From the NCBI GenBank assembly GCA_963971425.1, contig OZ020515.1, positions 3,340,678 to 3,404,677 on the forward strand: a stretch of 64,000 nucleotides of DNA. Reading direction: 5' to 3'. The notes under the pieces are model-generated. The model saw nothing but the letters and a program-made list of their open reading frames with translations, searched no databases and was not told the origin of the DNA. This DNA comes from Bryoerythrophyllum caledonicum. Its lineage: Eukaryota > Streptophyta > Bryopsida > Pottiales > Pottiaceae. The position numbers were made by a program, and so were the translations under genes. Positions 34,725 to 46,054 of this stretch are shown here, piece by piece. Position 1 is the stretch's first letter; every line of letters begins with the position of its first letter.

Positions 34725-36167
34725 TTGATGGCAATTGTGAGCGTGGAAGCCTATGGCAGCAGCAGCAGCAACGGGGACGCGGGGGGTGTGACGCCGTCGC
34801 TGAGGTGCAGCGTGCAGCACATCCCGGCGATGGGGAAGGGGGAGGTGTGCAGCAGCTACGTGTGCAAGCTGGGGGAGCGGGCGACGAGCGACGTGATCGT
34901 GCGGCTGCGCACGGTGCACGGGCGTGACGACTGGTTCTACGCGCACTCGGTGGTGCTGTGCGCCAAGAGCAAGTACTTTGCGCTGCGCCTCTCGGACGAC
35001 TGGCCGACGTACAACCTGCTGGACGCGCGCAGCTGCGTGGAGGTGGTGTGCATCGAGAGCGACATCGACCACCACGTGAACCTGCTGCGCATGCTCTACT
35101 CCGAGCGCGACGAGCCCGTCGGGGAGATGTGGCACAGCGTGAAGAACGCGCTGGGCATGCTCAAGGTGGCCACCAAGCTGGGCTGCGACGCCATCGCCAC
35201 GCAGTGCGCGCGCTACCTGGAGGCCGTACCCTGGGAGGAGAGCGAGGAGGAGGAGATTCTCAAGGCGCTCCCGGCGATCGTCACCTCCACGCACAAGCTC
35301 GTCGCCGTGCAGCCCGTCCTGGCGCGCCTGCAGCCCGTCGACGCCGCGTCCGTCCGCAATGTCTTCCTCTCCGCGGTCCACATGGCCACTTCCCCCGAAA
35401 CCCACGCCAACCTCGCCAAGCTCCCCAGCGACCTCAAAGTGGCGGCCCAGGAGCAGGTCGAGTACATGCTGGAGGAAGACGACGACGCGCCGCTGCTGGT
35501 CGCGGACGACAACCTGCGCTCAGAGCTCAGGCTGCACTTCGAGAAGATGTTTGACGCGTTCCGATCTGAGCTCACGCGCCTCATCGACGTCACCGACGAG
35601 AAGGTGATCCTTGAAAAGGTGTCGGATCTCGTGTGGGCCTTCCGCGTGCTGCCCCACGTGGGGCTCAACCCAGAGCTCGTGGAGCTCTGGGCCGCCTCCT
35701 CCGCGGAGATAGCACACATGCTGCAGAGCGAAAACCTCCGCGAAACACTCTGGGAGACGAAGCTGCGCGTGGTGGAGATCGCGTGCATGGTGCTCAAGGC
35801 GGTTGGGTACGGGAGCGTGATCCTCACCGCCGCCGAACGCACCGCGCTCGTCACGGTGTGGCTCCCGTTCATCCGCGAGACGAAGCCCGCGCTGGACGCG
35901 CTGTTCGCGCTCGAGAAGATGGCGTCGGAGATGGACGGGGAGCTCTGTCAGAACATCGAGAACGCGCTCGTCTCGCTCGTGCTCTCGCTGCCGTCGTCCG
36001 ACCAGGCGGCTATCCTCGCCGACTGGCTCCGCTGGGACCACGCCCGCTTCCCGGATCTCAGCGAGGCCTTCGAGATCTGGTGCTTCCGCACGAAAGCGGC
36101 CAAACGGCGCCTCAGCATCGAGCCTGCCAAGGGCGCAAATCCTATCAGCAGCGGAGGTGCATCATGA
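34725..36167 (+). CDS. BTB/POZ domain protein, plant type, intronless
   Basis: A single exon of 480 codons (or 479 from the second ATG at 34,728). The BTB/POZ fold spans about residues 45-175: ATSDVIVRLRT, WFYAHSVVLCAKSKYFALRL, and CVEVVCIESDIDHHVNLLRML. An all-helical region follows (LGMLKVATKLGCDAIATQCA, ARYLEAVPWEE) and then a long C-terminal domain like that of plant BTB proteins related to At3g05675 and At1g63850. BTB proteins dimerise and many act as substrate adaptors of CUL3 ubiquitin ligases; which role this one plays is not readable. The coding sequence is very GC-rich in third positions compared with its AT-rich surroundings. It ends 443 bp before the CDC45 stop codon on the other strand, so the two genes converge. 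Confidence 0.9.
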   Translation: MMAIVSVEAYGSSSSNGDAGGVTPSLRCSVQHIPAMGKGEVCSSYVCKLGERATSDVIVRLRTVHGRDDWFYAHSVVLCAKSKYFALRLSDDWPTYNLLDARSCVEVVCIESDIDHHVNLLRMLYSERDEPVGEMWHSVKNALGMLKVATKLGCDAIATQCARYLEAVPWEESEEEEILKALPAIVTSTHKLVAVQPVLARLQPVDAASVRNVFLSAVHMATSPETHANLAKLPSDLKVAAQEQVEYMLEEDDDAPLLVADDNLRSELRLHFEKMFDAFRSELTRLIDVTDEKVILEKVSDLVWAFRVLPHVGLNPELVELWAASSAEIAHMLQSENLRETLWETKLRVVEIACMVLKAVGYGSVILTAAERTALVTVWLPFIRETKPALDALFALEKMASEMDGELCQNIENALVSLVLSLPSSDQAAILADWLRWDHARFPDLSEAFEIWCFRTKAAKRRLSIEPAKGANPISSGGAS

Positions 36168-36609
36168 AAACCCTTCTTCTCTCTCCTCCTCTCGCACAAA
36201 GCAGCAGACCCGTATGCGCTTAAAGTAATAGAATATCGTGTATTTGCTTTGGCTTGTATCATTAGATTCTTCTCGCGAGCATGCGACAGATTTTTTGTCA
36301 TGTCTCTGTTACCAGCAATATAGATCTTTGGTTTGAAAGGTCATTTACGTTGTTGAATCTGTATGACGAGAAGGCAGCCTTTTAGTTGTTAATCACATGA
36401 TGCGGAAATTGAACTCAAACAAATGGGAAGATTCTAGTTGAAAGGAAGCCGAAACTCCTTGAGAATAATTTGAGATTCCTGAACAGAATGACCTTACAAT
36501 CAGGGAGGTCAGAGCAGATTTACATGGAAAAATTGCTACCTGGGAGGATAGATAATCTGATTCTAATGACAGAATCTCTCTCGCACTCACTCACGGCCAC
36601 CAGCTAGTT

Positions 36610-38711
36610 TCATAGCGAATTATAGCTGGCGAGTGAGGTTTGCAACTCATGCATGAAGCGCGTGACGTCGTCGGCAGGTAAGTGAATCCACGACGACTCA
36701 AACGCGTCATGACTGAAGTTCGATCCGATCTTCTCTGCTATGGCTCGGAACACCAATCCGAACCTGTTGCCATTGGCGGCTCCGAGACGAGGGCGGTGGG
36801 AGACGCCCACCACGAGCGCCTCGTTCTCTGGCCCTGGTATCGTCCCATAGCATATCATCGGCTTCACTGCCCTGCCTTGCTCCTTCAACGAGTCCATCAC
36901 GAAGTAGCACAGCTTCGTCAGCGACAGCGGGTGCGCCAGTAGCTCCGCATCTATACACTTGGGAAGCTCAAAATACCTGCAAAACATGCTTATGTTAGCA
37001 TAGAATAAACATGACCCAAAATTTTTCATTTACCTTGGTATGATGGAAAGCATCAGGAAGTCAACTTTCAATGTACCATTTCTGATTATTCATGTCTTTA
37101 TGATCGACACCTGATAACTCATGTCAACTTTCAATGTACCATTCAGTTCAGCTGATACTCAATCTGGACAAGACCATCAGGAAGATGAATGCAGAAGGAC
37201 CAAATGAAACAGGAGCCCTAATTCAATGATATTCCAGCTACGGAAATTGCAGAATAAACTACGATTCTCAGCAAGGATTGGAGGGGATGAGCAAACCTGA
37301 AAGCTTTGCACATCTTGATTTCGCCTTTCTTTACAATAGCTGCGCTGCCCATACTGATACAAGCGCGCTGCACCTTGATGGCGAGCTGCATGCCAGCGCG
37401 CAGATGGTCCCACTTATCGGGAGAGAGCGCTTCCAGCGCCGTGCAAAAGTTGTCGGTCCAGTCCTTCTTCACATCATGAGTGGACGCTTCAAGCAAAGCA
37501 GTGACGCCGTAGACAACATCCGCAGCCGAGACCTGGTCATTGTAGCCGTGAAACCTATACAAATTCCGGAAGTACAGGTCGCCCAGACCTGCATCTTTCC
37601 CCACATGCTCCAGCATCTGCTTGAGCCCCTTGCGCGTCTCGTTCTTCATGTACTGGTACTGCTGCTGGCACTCGGCAAGGGAGATCCCCATCTTGGCGAT
37701 GAGCAGCTTCATGGTCTTCAAGCCGCTGTCGCCCCACGTCTTGAGCTTGGGGGCGACGTAGAACGAGCACATCATCGCCTCGTACAGGCTCCACTCGCGC
37801 AGCAGCATCAGGCGCGGCTCCTCATCGAAGATGATGCGCGACACGTCTGGAGCGCGCACGCGCGTACCATCCTTCAATGTTACACTCGTGCTGCCGCCGT
37901 CGAGATTGCCGGCGAGCGCGACGAATCCCTCCAGCTCTGATTGGGTTGCGTCGTAGCGCTCCTTGCTCAGTCGCTCGTGGACGAATTGGTCCGTGAGGGA
38001 GACACCTGCGAGCCACAGAAGTTCGTTCGTGTTCTTGTGCAGCGTGTGCGCGATGTCGAACATGAGGCAGCCAGAGGGGCGGCCGTGGAAGCAGCCCACT
38101 CGGTAATACTCGGCTTTGAGAAGCTCTTCCTCTCCACCATGACCTGTTTTGCGTCTCTTGCGACTCCGTCCTTCGTCGTCGGAATCTTCTGAGTCGGAGG
38201 AGTCGTTGGGTTCCTCCGCGAAGTGATCCGGATTTGAGTCGTAGGTCGACGTGAAGCTCGACAACGTGCTCAGCATGAAGCCATAGGGCATGTCCGCCTG
38301 CGCCTCATCGTCGTTCGTGAACAGGACCGTCACCTGCGGATTCGCGTCGCTCAAATTGTGCAGGTGGATGGGGCGGTGGCTGTCCACCACGAAGACGTGC
38401 GCCTTGGAGCCGAGCTGCAGCAGCTGGTGCAAATTGCGCGACGCGCCCCAGTTGATGAGGAGCACTACTACCGGGTCGTCCTCCGAGCGGAGCGCCCGCC
38501 CCGCCAGCGCCTGGATGCTCTGGAATCCCGCCACCGGGTACACCGAGTACCGCACCGAGTCCTGCACCAGTAAGTGCGTCGCGATCTTGAGCGCGCACAG
38601 CGAGTCCACGTCCGACGCCGACGGAAATATCAGCAGCGGGCTCCCCACCGACGTCGCCACCGCCTTCCTCAGCTTCTCGTAGAACGCCCCCGCGTTTGCC
38701 TCTCTAACCAT
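36610..38711 (-). CDS. CDC45: Replication initiation factor CDC45
   Basis: Two exons on the minus strand, 38711-37297 and 36976-36610, join in phase to 593 residues, a usual length. CDC45 is the fork protein that with MCM2-7 and GINS forms the CMG helicase. The N-terminus carries the DHH-like part (PSASDVDSLCALKIATHLL at residues 30-48, then LINWGA and VVDSHRP). An acidic segment with a likely nuclear signal (SDSEDSDDE then RSRKRRKT) follows near residues 170-190. Later come EYYRVGCFHGRPSGCLMFD, LLREWSLYEAMMCS and LLIAKMGISLAECQQQY. The C-terminal exon carries YFELPKCIDAELLAHPLSL and SSWIHLPADDVTRFMHELQ. The start codon is followed directly by the conserved N-terminus. Divergent to TIMELESS, convergent with the BTB gene. 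No damage seen. Confidence 0.95.
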
Positions 38712-39044
38712 GGCTCTCCCTTCTCAATCCTCAACAGCTCCTGATCACATCTCTCCTCAACGCTCACATCTTGCACTCATCCCCCTCTCCATCGACACAG
38801 AGCTCCATGTCAGTCAATCCTGAGCATCTGCTGCAATTCTCGTAGCATCCCTGATCCCCAACGATGCAAATCCACCACCAACGGCTCCCTCACAAATCTC
38901 AAGTCTCCAAAACCACAATCCCAATCCAACACTCTGAGCATCAATCGAAACACGCTCAGTAACACAAACCCTATCACTCACAGAGCCAACAACCAAAGAG
39001 TAGAGGAGAAGTTGAGCTCCGAACGACCTCGCAATACTTAGAGC

Positions 39045-39052
39045 GCGCGAAA
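39045..39052 (-). promoter_or_regulatory. E2F-type site in the CDC45-TIMELESS intergenic region
   Basis: GCGCGAAA on the plus strand is TTTCGCGC on the minus strand, a full match to the E2F consensus TTTSSCGC. It lies 334 bp before the CDC45 start. One-mismatch relatives lie nearer TIMELESS: CTTCCCGC at 39,608-39,615 and GTTCCCGC at 39,661-39,668. E2F control of S-phase genes is established in plants; binding here is inferred. Confidence 0.5.
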
Positions 39053-39221
39053 ACATTAGAGAGAGAGAGAGCGATGACCGAACGAGTGTCAGAGCGACGA
39101 GCGGGAGCCGTGAAACCGTTTGAAAATGGACTCCGGCCGAAATATGCACGAAAAACCCAGAAATCATCCGACGGGAACATATATTCATCCAAATTATGAA
39201 TGAATAATGAACATTGCTTGA

Positions 39222-39576
39222 GTTCTCATCCATATGCGAATCGTGCATTCATCCATCAATCTTCGACGCTGCACGCCCAGAACCGTCACTGCACCTAAAA
39301 CCAACCACTCCTCTCCCGCATGCGTACATTTCATTAGATCATATCTACATGGCGGCGTAGATAGTGCTGAATTCCGGTACAGTCACGGTCTTGGGGCGCC
39401 CGCCCCAAGACCGTCACTTTCCCGAAAGCCGTCATTATCTATGTCTCGTGTAGATATGATCTCGTGAAATGTGCGCATGCGGGAGAGGAGCGGTTGGTTT
39501 TAGGTGCAGTGACGGTTCTGGGCGTGCAGCGTCGAAGATTGATGGATGGATGCACGATTCGCAGATGGATGAGAAC
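39222..39576. repeat. Long near-perfect inverted repeat in the divergent promoter
   Basis: The arms at 39,222-39,350 and 39,449-39,576 are reverse complements over about 128 bp with about 6 differences. The loop holds another 14-bp perfect stem, ACGGTCTTGGGGCG and CGCCCCAAGACCGT (39,385-39,414). A transcript would fold into a long double strand. It could be a young fold-back transposon, a siRNA or miRNA-like hairpin locus, or part of the promoter. No other copy was seen in the window. Confidence 0.9.
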
Positions 39577-39884
39577 ATACTGTGAAGTGATGGATGAAGG
39601 ACCGGCGCTTCCCGCCGGTTCTCTCGATTGCCGCGCCACCTGCGAAGTTTGAAGGTGTGAGTTCCCGCTTCAGTTTGCCTCTCAAATCCTCGTTGCAGCT
39701 TTCCTTGTGAAAATTTTGGCCGCTTCTCCATCTGCTTGTGTACAGGTTCCTAGTGCTCAGGTTGCGAAGCTCGTGTTCATAGCCGCAGTGTTTTCAAGTG
39801 TAAATCTTAGCTGAAGTTGTAACGGATCTATTGTTTGTCTGAGTTTGAAGCTCTTGGGATTTGGAGGTTGAAGGTGTTGGATTT

Positions 39885-39893
39885 TTAGGGTTT
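39885..39893 (+). promoter_or_regulatory. Telobox in the TIMELESS leader
   Basis: TTAGGGTTT lies 73 bp before the TIMELESS start codon. The same word survives in the leader of the pseudogene copy near 52,990. Confidence 0.45.
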
Positions 39894-39965
39894 GGAGGAG
39901 CGATGGGGGTTGGTTTCTAGATCTGGAGGTTGAGGATTCGGTTTTTTTCTGTGGAGGGAGAGAGG

Positions 39966-42900
39966 ATGGACAGTGAGCATGTGGCGGCGGTGTGCACGGG
40001 GCTGGGGTCGCTGCGGGAGGATGCGAGCGGGCGCGATGTGTATGTGAAGCACGAGGATTGTTTAGGTGAGTTTGTTTGCTTGATGAGTGTTTTGAGGTTT
40101 TGGAGCTGTTGATTGATTGTTGTTGTTTTCGGCTGCAGTGAATTTGAAGCATTTGGTACGGTTTCTGAGGAGAGATGACCCGACGCAGCGGGACATTTTC
40201 ATGCAGCTGGGCAAGTGGAATACGATCCGGCAGGACGTGCTTCCGATCATCATACATTATCGGCACGACTTCGACCTTGTGCTCAACGCTGGTAAGTGCG
40301 TTGGATTGTCAAGGGCTGAGACTGGTTATTGAGTGAGGGTGTTGTTGTCTGACTGGGGATTTCCTTCGCTGCAGTGAAGGTGATGGTGTTCTTGACGATG
40401 CCAATTGATCCCTCGTCTGTGGATATACCGCAACAGCTGGAGTATCTGCGCCAGTTCAAGGCGGCGGTGCTGGAAGATGATGCAATTGGAGTTATTGTCT
40501 CGCATCTGCAGGACCCCCTCGAACACATGGAAAGGTAGAGAGAGATAGAGAGGGATTTACTCTAGGGAATTGCCTCCGCAAAGGGATGCTGATAGTGGTG
40601 CTTTGTGATGTTGTTGTCAGTGGAACTCTTACAGAGATGGATGGCAAGATGTTTCAATTGGTGCTCACATTGATCCGGAATCTCTTGGCCGTGGACGATC
40701 CTTCGTCGCCCTTGGTGAGAGCCTCCGTGGCTATGGACTCGCAGACGTTGTACATCAAGGATGCGCTCATCGAGCGTCTCTTCAACGAGAATGTTATGGA
40801 CTTGTTGCTGGCGCTCACGCAGCATGTGGGCGGAGAGCAGCCGTTCCTGCGCCAGGACACTCTTCTCATTCTGGAAATTCTGCATTACTTGCTGTCAGGG
40901 CAAATGCCAGACGTGATTGCGTCGAGCCGAGACCTAGCGCAGAAGGAGGTGTGCATCTCTTTCCAGCGTTCAAATCTCCTTGTAATCTCTAGTTGGTTTG
41001 CTGATGATGTCTGTTAGTTTCAGGAACCTAAAAAGCAGCCATCTGGAGCAGCGCTGGAGACGTTGATTCGCAAGGAGCGAGAAGAGAGACGAAATTACTT
41101 CGGCGGTTCTCGTCACTCCCACTTCTGCGGCATGGTCGTGCGCGTTGCGAAGGTACAACACATCACCATGGTTGAATTTTCCTCACCTTTCCCTACCATA
41201 CAGGAAACAATATATTCCTTGGATCCAGGTTCGATGTGGAGCATTCGGTGTTGTGCATCTGAATGTGTTACTCTGGGTTTTGGCAGGATGGATCCAGAAA
41301 ACCCACCAGAAACCCGTTTCAGTCTCCTCTAGATAACTTGTTCCGAAAACCTGAGATCAAAAGGGGTCTCGTGAAAAAAGTCGCCACGGATCTGCCGTTG
41401 CACGTGCCATCCAATTCTACAGTGTGTGCTATGCTCCGGGGCTTCGCAGACCAGCTTCTGGAAGGCAATTACAATTGTAAGTCTTTTCTGTGGAAGTCTG
41501 ACGTCTCATGTGTTATGTCAGTTGTTTTAGGGCCATGAAAACCAGTACAAAATGCGAGTAATTCATGGAATTTACAGATTTTTTAATTTGATCCGAGGTT
41601 TCGTTCTGAATCCGAGTCAGATTAATCTGTGTAACCCATTTTTGGGAAAGTCTAGAATGATAGCAAGTAGAATGGCGAAGGAAGAAGCATTGATTGTGTC
41701 CTGTTGCCTCTTCCAGTGCTGATGCAGACCGTTAAATCGGATATTCAAAGTGAGAGGAACAATGTGCAGTCGCAGGATATCGTGATGTTTTTTGCTGTAG
41801 CCAATTTTTTTACGGCTTATCAGCGGTGTCTTCTACTGAAAAAGAAGGTACGTCTAAATTTTCTACTATCCAGAGCAGGCTGAATTTTCAGAAAGCACGG
41901 CGCTGACAGTTGATCTTACTATGCGCAGCCGAACAAGGATGCAGCACAAAGTGGGGAGAATGAAATCCCGGCTGACATCAACGGGGCTGTGTTTCAAGGA
42001 AGGTGTGGAACAATCGCATCCACTATGGATGAAGACATGTTCCTTCTCGTTACCATGAAATGGCAGTCCTTTGTGGAAGCTGCAAAGGAGACCAACGATT
42101 GGTTTCCAGCAACATCTTCGGGAGTACTTCTGAAGGAAATGGTAACTCTACTTTCTGAATCCTCAAAGCGTAAACCTGGATACTCTACTTAAAATGCTGT
42201 AATTGCGTGTTTTAGTCGAATCTAGGTTGAACATCTAGGTTGAACATCTGAACTTGTATGTGAGATGCACAACGGCTTTGACTGACGGATACTTTTGGCA
42301 GATCCATATGCTAGATTACATTTTGAAGGCATCCGATCCGAACACAGATGAAGGACAACAAGAGATCCGAGTAGCACGGATTTTACTGTATAAAGTCTTC
42401 TACGACCATACAGAGCATGGAATCCTGCCTTTCATTTTTCGTCTCATGAAGACTTTCGATATTCATAAACAACCCCGCAGGTGCAAACAAACTCTTGACC
42501 ATTTCCTCTTGAAATATAGGATCTGCATCTAGCCATGAACTTGTTCTCTACTTTCCTATTGTTAATTTCAGTATGGCGCCTTTTTGTGTACAGTCAATTG
42601 GCAGGTTTGGTAGAGACTACGCACATTGTGCTTCGGCTACTCGATTCCATCACCAAGCAAGACGGTGCTCTGAGAGTACGTCAGAATATTCTTTTAATCT
42701 TTCATATGCTTTTTACGCTTGATATTATTGGTATGATGTTGCCCCTTACTGTTTCTAAGTCACTGCCTTTTTGCAGGTTAAGAAGCAGGCTCGAAGTAAC
42801 AAGAAGAAAAAGTCCAAGGCAAAGAAAAGTAGCCAACCAGACAAGGCAGCAGACAAGGATGAAGATCATGTCCAAGAGGAAGTTCCCTCGACAGAAGCTC

Positions 42901-45900
42901 AAGATGGATCAGAAAGTTTCACCGTCGATCCACGGGTCTACAATGCTCTCAGCACTTCGCGTAGAGAGACGAACCTCGGACCTATTGATGATGTTGAAGT
43001 GATGACCGGGGATGGACATGAGAATGAAGGGGATGAGAGCGAGAGCGACAGTGAAGAAGAGGAAGAGATGCAAACGAAGGAGGAGTCACTGGATGTCACG
43101 AAGTGTGTGAGGATGTTTGCTGACAACACGATTTTGCACAACTACTGCTGGCTCCTGAAGAACTATCTCCATAACACAGCAGCTATGAACTACTACATTG
43201 TACGGATGTTGCAGCGAATCTGCGAGGACCTTATGATGGAGCCCATGTTGTATCAGGTACATTCTTGATCATGATTCTTGCACCACTCTGTCTGATTTCT
43301 AGCCATTCCGGTGTCTCTTTCAGTGAAGCGTATTCTAGCCATGAGTATTGATAGTCGTATTCTAGGCATGAGTATTGATAGTCGAGGCCCCCAATAATTA
43401 AATTGTTCTTTTGCAGCTCTCCATACTGCAGATCTGCTACGAGATTCTCTCAAACAACAACATTAGAAACTCCGAGCAACATCAGTTTGTGATTTCATTT
43501 TTGACTAAGCTTGTCCGCCATCTCTTCGAAAAGCTGAAGACGTCGCCGATGCTATTTGTGGACCTTCTTTTCTGGAAATCAAAACAAGATTGTCACTGTA
43601 TAACAGCGAACTATGCAATTCATGACCTCAAGAAGTTTTCCGCCGGCGGTGGTGGTGGTGATGAATTTGTTGGCAAGGAAGCATATTCTCAGGACCGGAG
43701 AGCCTTATTGAATAGTTTAGGAGACGATGATGATGACGATGATATGGAAAAAGATGCAAGTCTGCCGGGTGTCGAGACTCTCTTCAAGACACTAGACAGG
43801 TTTGTGACCTATTCTCTATGACCACTTCTTTGTTATATCAAAGATTTGCCTTCAGCGCTCTCATTCTCGGTCTTCTTTCTTGCAGCAATAAGGAGAAGGG
43901 CAAAGTAACAAGGCAGAAAGTCGTGAAAAAGAAAGGACCCTTCACCGATTTTCAGGAAGACCTAATCAAAGATCTGTTCGAGAGGTCTGTTTCTCTTACG
44001 TTCTCTTCCATTAGCTGCTCTTTTTCAGTTCCAGTGATAGAATCACGGAATTCATCGACTACGGTGGAAAGATATTGTCTCTCCACTCTGCTGTATCTCC
44101 AGAAACTGTTGTTGACTTGCAATTCGTTTCAGGTACCAAGAGAATCGCAGCTGTTTGAAGCTGATCGCAGAAGGACTAGAAGAGGCCGGGGCTGTTCAAG
44201 AGTCCGGTGACCCGTTTACTCCTGCGCAAGTTGGCCGAGCGTTGAAGCGGCTGGGACTTGCCAGAGTTACTGGGAAGAAGACCTCCCAGAAAAAACCACT
44301 CGAGGCTCTGAGGGACCTAAGTGAGAGTGAGAATGAAAGCGGTTCCGACGATCAAGGAGATGGGCAACCAGGGGAGAATAAGGATCCCGGCAGTATACCC
44401 GACGAAGAGATGAGTGAGGAAGAGAACATTGCAGGTCCAAGCAGGAGGAAGGACAGCGACGACGAGGGTGACAATCAGGGTGGTGACCTCGAAAACGAGG
44501 TAGCTGCTGCTGAGCCGAAGGCTGCTGAAAAGAAGCGGAAATCTAAAGTCTCAGGAGGAAATGATGTACCGAAACGGAGGCGCAAAAGTGGTCTGTTTAG
44601 TGAAGAGCAGGACCATAGGCTCCAATCCCTTTTCGAGAAGTAAGTGCTCATGATCAGATTGTGAATCTATTTTTCTTGTGTACTTCCTCTACTTACCTCT
44701 TGTTTGTCTCAGGTACAAGGGAATGACAAGATTCAAGCACCTTATCGTGAACGACCTTGAAGGAGTCTTCACAACTGCACAAATTGGACGTAGACTGCAG
44801 CAATTGGGTTGCGTTGAACCTCGGAAGCGGAAATCGAAGCTAGCGAAAATGTCGGAGGATGAAGGTGACCAGCATGTATCTGAGGAACAAGATGGTGTAG
44901 ACCACAACTCCGATGATTGCAAGGAAGATGAAGATACCCAGATTCCAACCAGAAGCGCTTTCAAGGCCTCCTTCGGTCCTTCTGCACGAAAGACCGCTCA
45001 AGTGTTAGCAGAGGGTGACGAACAACAGGCAGATTCCAGTGACGATGACGTACCTATTGCTCGGCACAAAAGTATTTTCCAGAAGGGAAAATCCTCCTCC
45101 TCAGAGGAACTGCAGATGAGGGATGGGGACGAAAGCATAGAATCTGAAACTGCTGGACAATCAGGACAGGAATCTCTGGAGGATCGACCAAAGGATACAA
45201 ACACAGTCGCTGACTTGGATAGTGATACCGACACCGAAGTTGCCATTGTCAAGAAGACTTACGAAAGAAAAAGAAGACCTTCAGTGGAGCAGAATGTGAA
45301 GAGCTCAACATGGGGTGACTCCGAGACGGGTAAGACCTGCCACACCAATCTATGCAAATTTACAGAACACCCGCATGTCATCTGTCAACTAGAATGGACT
45401 GCAATAATAGTTGCCTCTTCTTATCTCTAGTGCAATGCTCTTATCTATTACCGGGCATGTTACCTCAGATGCATCAGACGTTGAGGACACTCAAGACCTT
45501 GCAACTGCTCTGCAAGAAGTCCGCATCTACGAAAACCAGCTTGCAACGAAGTCAAAGAAGCGCCGGCTTGAAAGGAAGCAGACGTCGAGTAACAAAGAGG
45601 TCAGTTAATGTACTGTAAGCAAAATCTGTTCATCACACTAAAATGATCACTGATGTCTCATTCTGATTGTCTTGCTCATCACCTTCGTAGTAAGTAGTTG
45701 CTAACTCTATTTCCCACCAATATATTGATTACTCCAACAAGGTACCTTATGAGAGATGTACCAGTAGTGTCACTAAATGCTACATTACGCTAATTATCAT
45801 TTTTAGTGGTAATGTACTAGCGTTCAATTGATGTGGTCTTCTGCTGCACTGTTTTATACACTGTTTTATGCCATATTTGTTATTGTTGACACTCTGAAAC

Positions 45901-46054
45901 TTGGTTACTTGTTCAGGTGGATGATGCCGATGAGTTGCTAATGAACACGGAGCAACAAGGCGATAGTTCACATGAAGACCCTTCGTCTACTCAGAGGAGA
46001 GGTGCAAGGAAAGCTCTGATTGATGCCATGGCATCAGATGATGATGATGAGTAA
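39966..46054 (+). CDS. TIMELESS: Replication fork protection factor TIMELESS (Tof1/Swi1 family)
   Basis: Seventeen exons: 39966-40065, 40139-40291, 40375-40534, 40621-40948, 41024-41152, 41287-41476, 41717-41847, 41929-42141, 42302-42480, 42594-42675, 42777-43256, 43417-43799, 43886-43984, 44133-44639, 44713-45329, 45469-45599 and 45917-46054. All have GT-AG borders and sum to 1,339 codons plus stop in one frame. The N-terminal TIMELESS domain covers about residues 25-300 (CLVNLKHLVRFLRRDDPTQR, YRHDFDLVLNAVKVMVFLT, HSHFCGMVVRV). The middle carries TIMELESS-type helical sequence around a basic (KKKKSKAKKSS) and acidic linker. Two similar helical modules of about 55 residues start at residues 862 and 1031 (FTDFQEDLIKDLFERY, FSEEQDHRLQSLFEKY). 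The tail is acidic. TIMELESS with TIPIN stabilises the replisome and couples helicase to polymerase. An internally deleted copy lies at 52.9-53.8 kb. Confidence 0.93.

Noticed and set aside
34701..36223. Long frames on other strands and phases over the BTB gene (up to 234 codons)
   Set aside because: High GC in third positions leaves few stops in the shadow frames; only the plus-strand 480-codon frame matches a known family.
39234..39685. Plus- and minus-strand frames with the same peptide (SINLRRCTPRTVTAPKTN)
   Set aside because: The identity arises because the DNA is an inverted repeat; there is no sign of a real protein.
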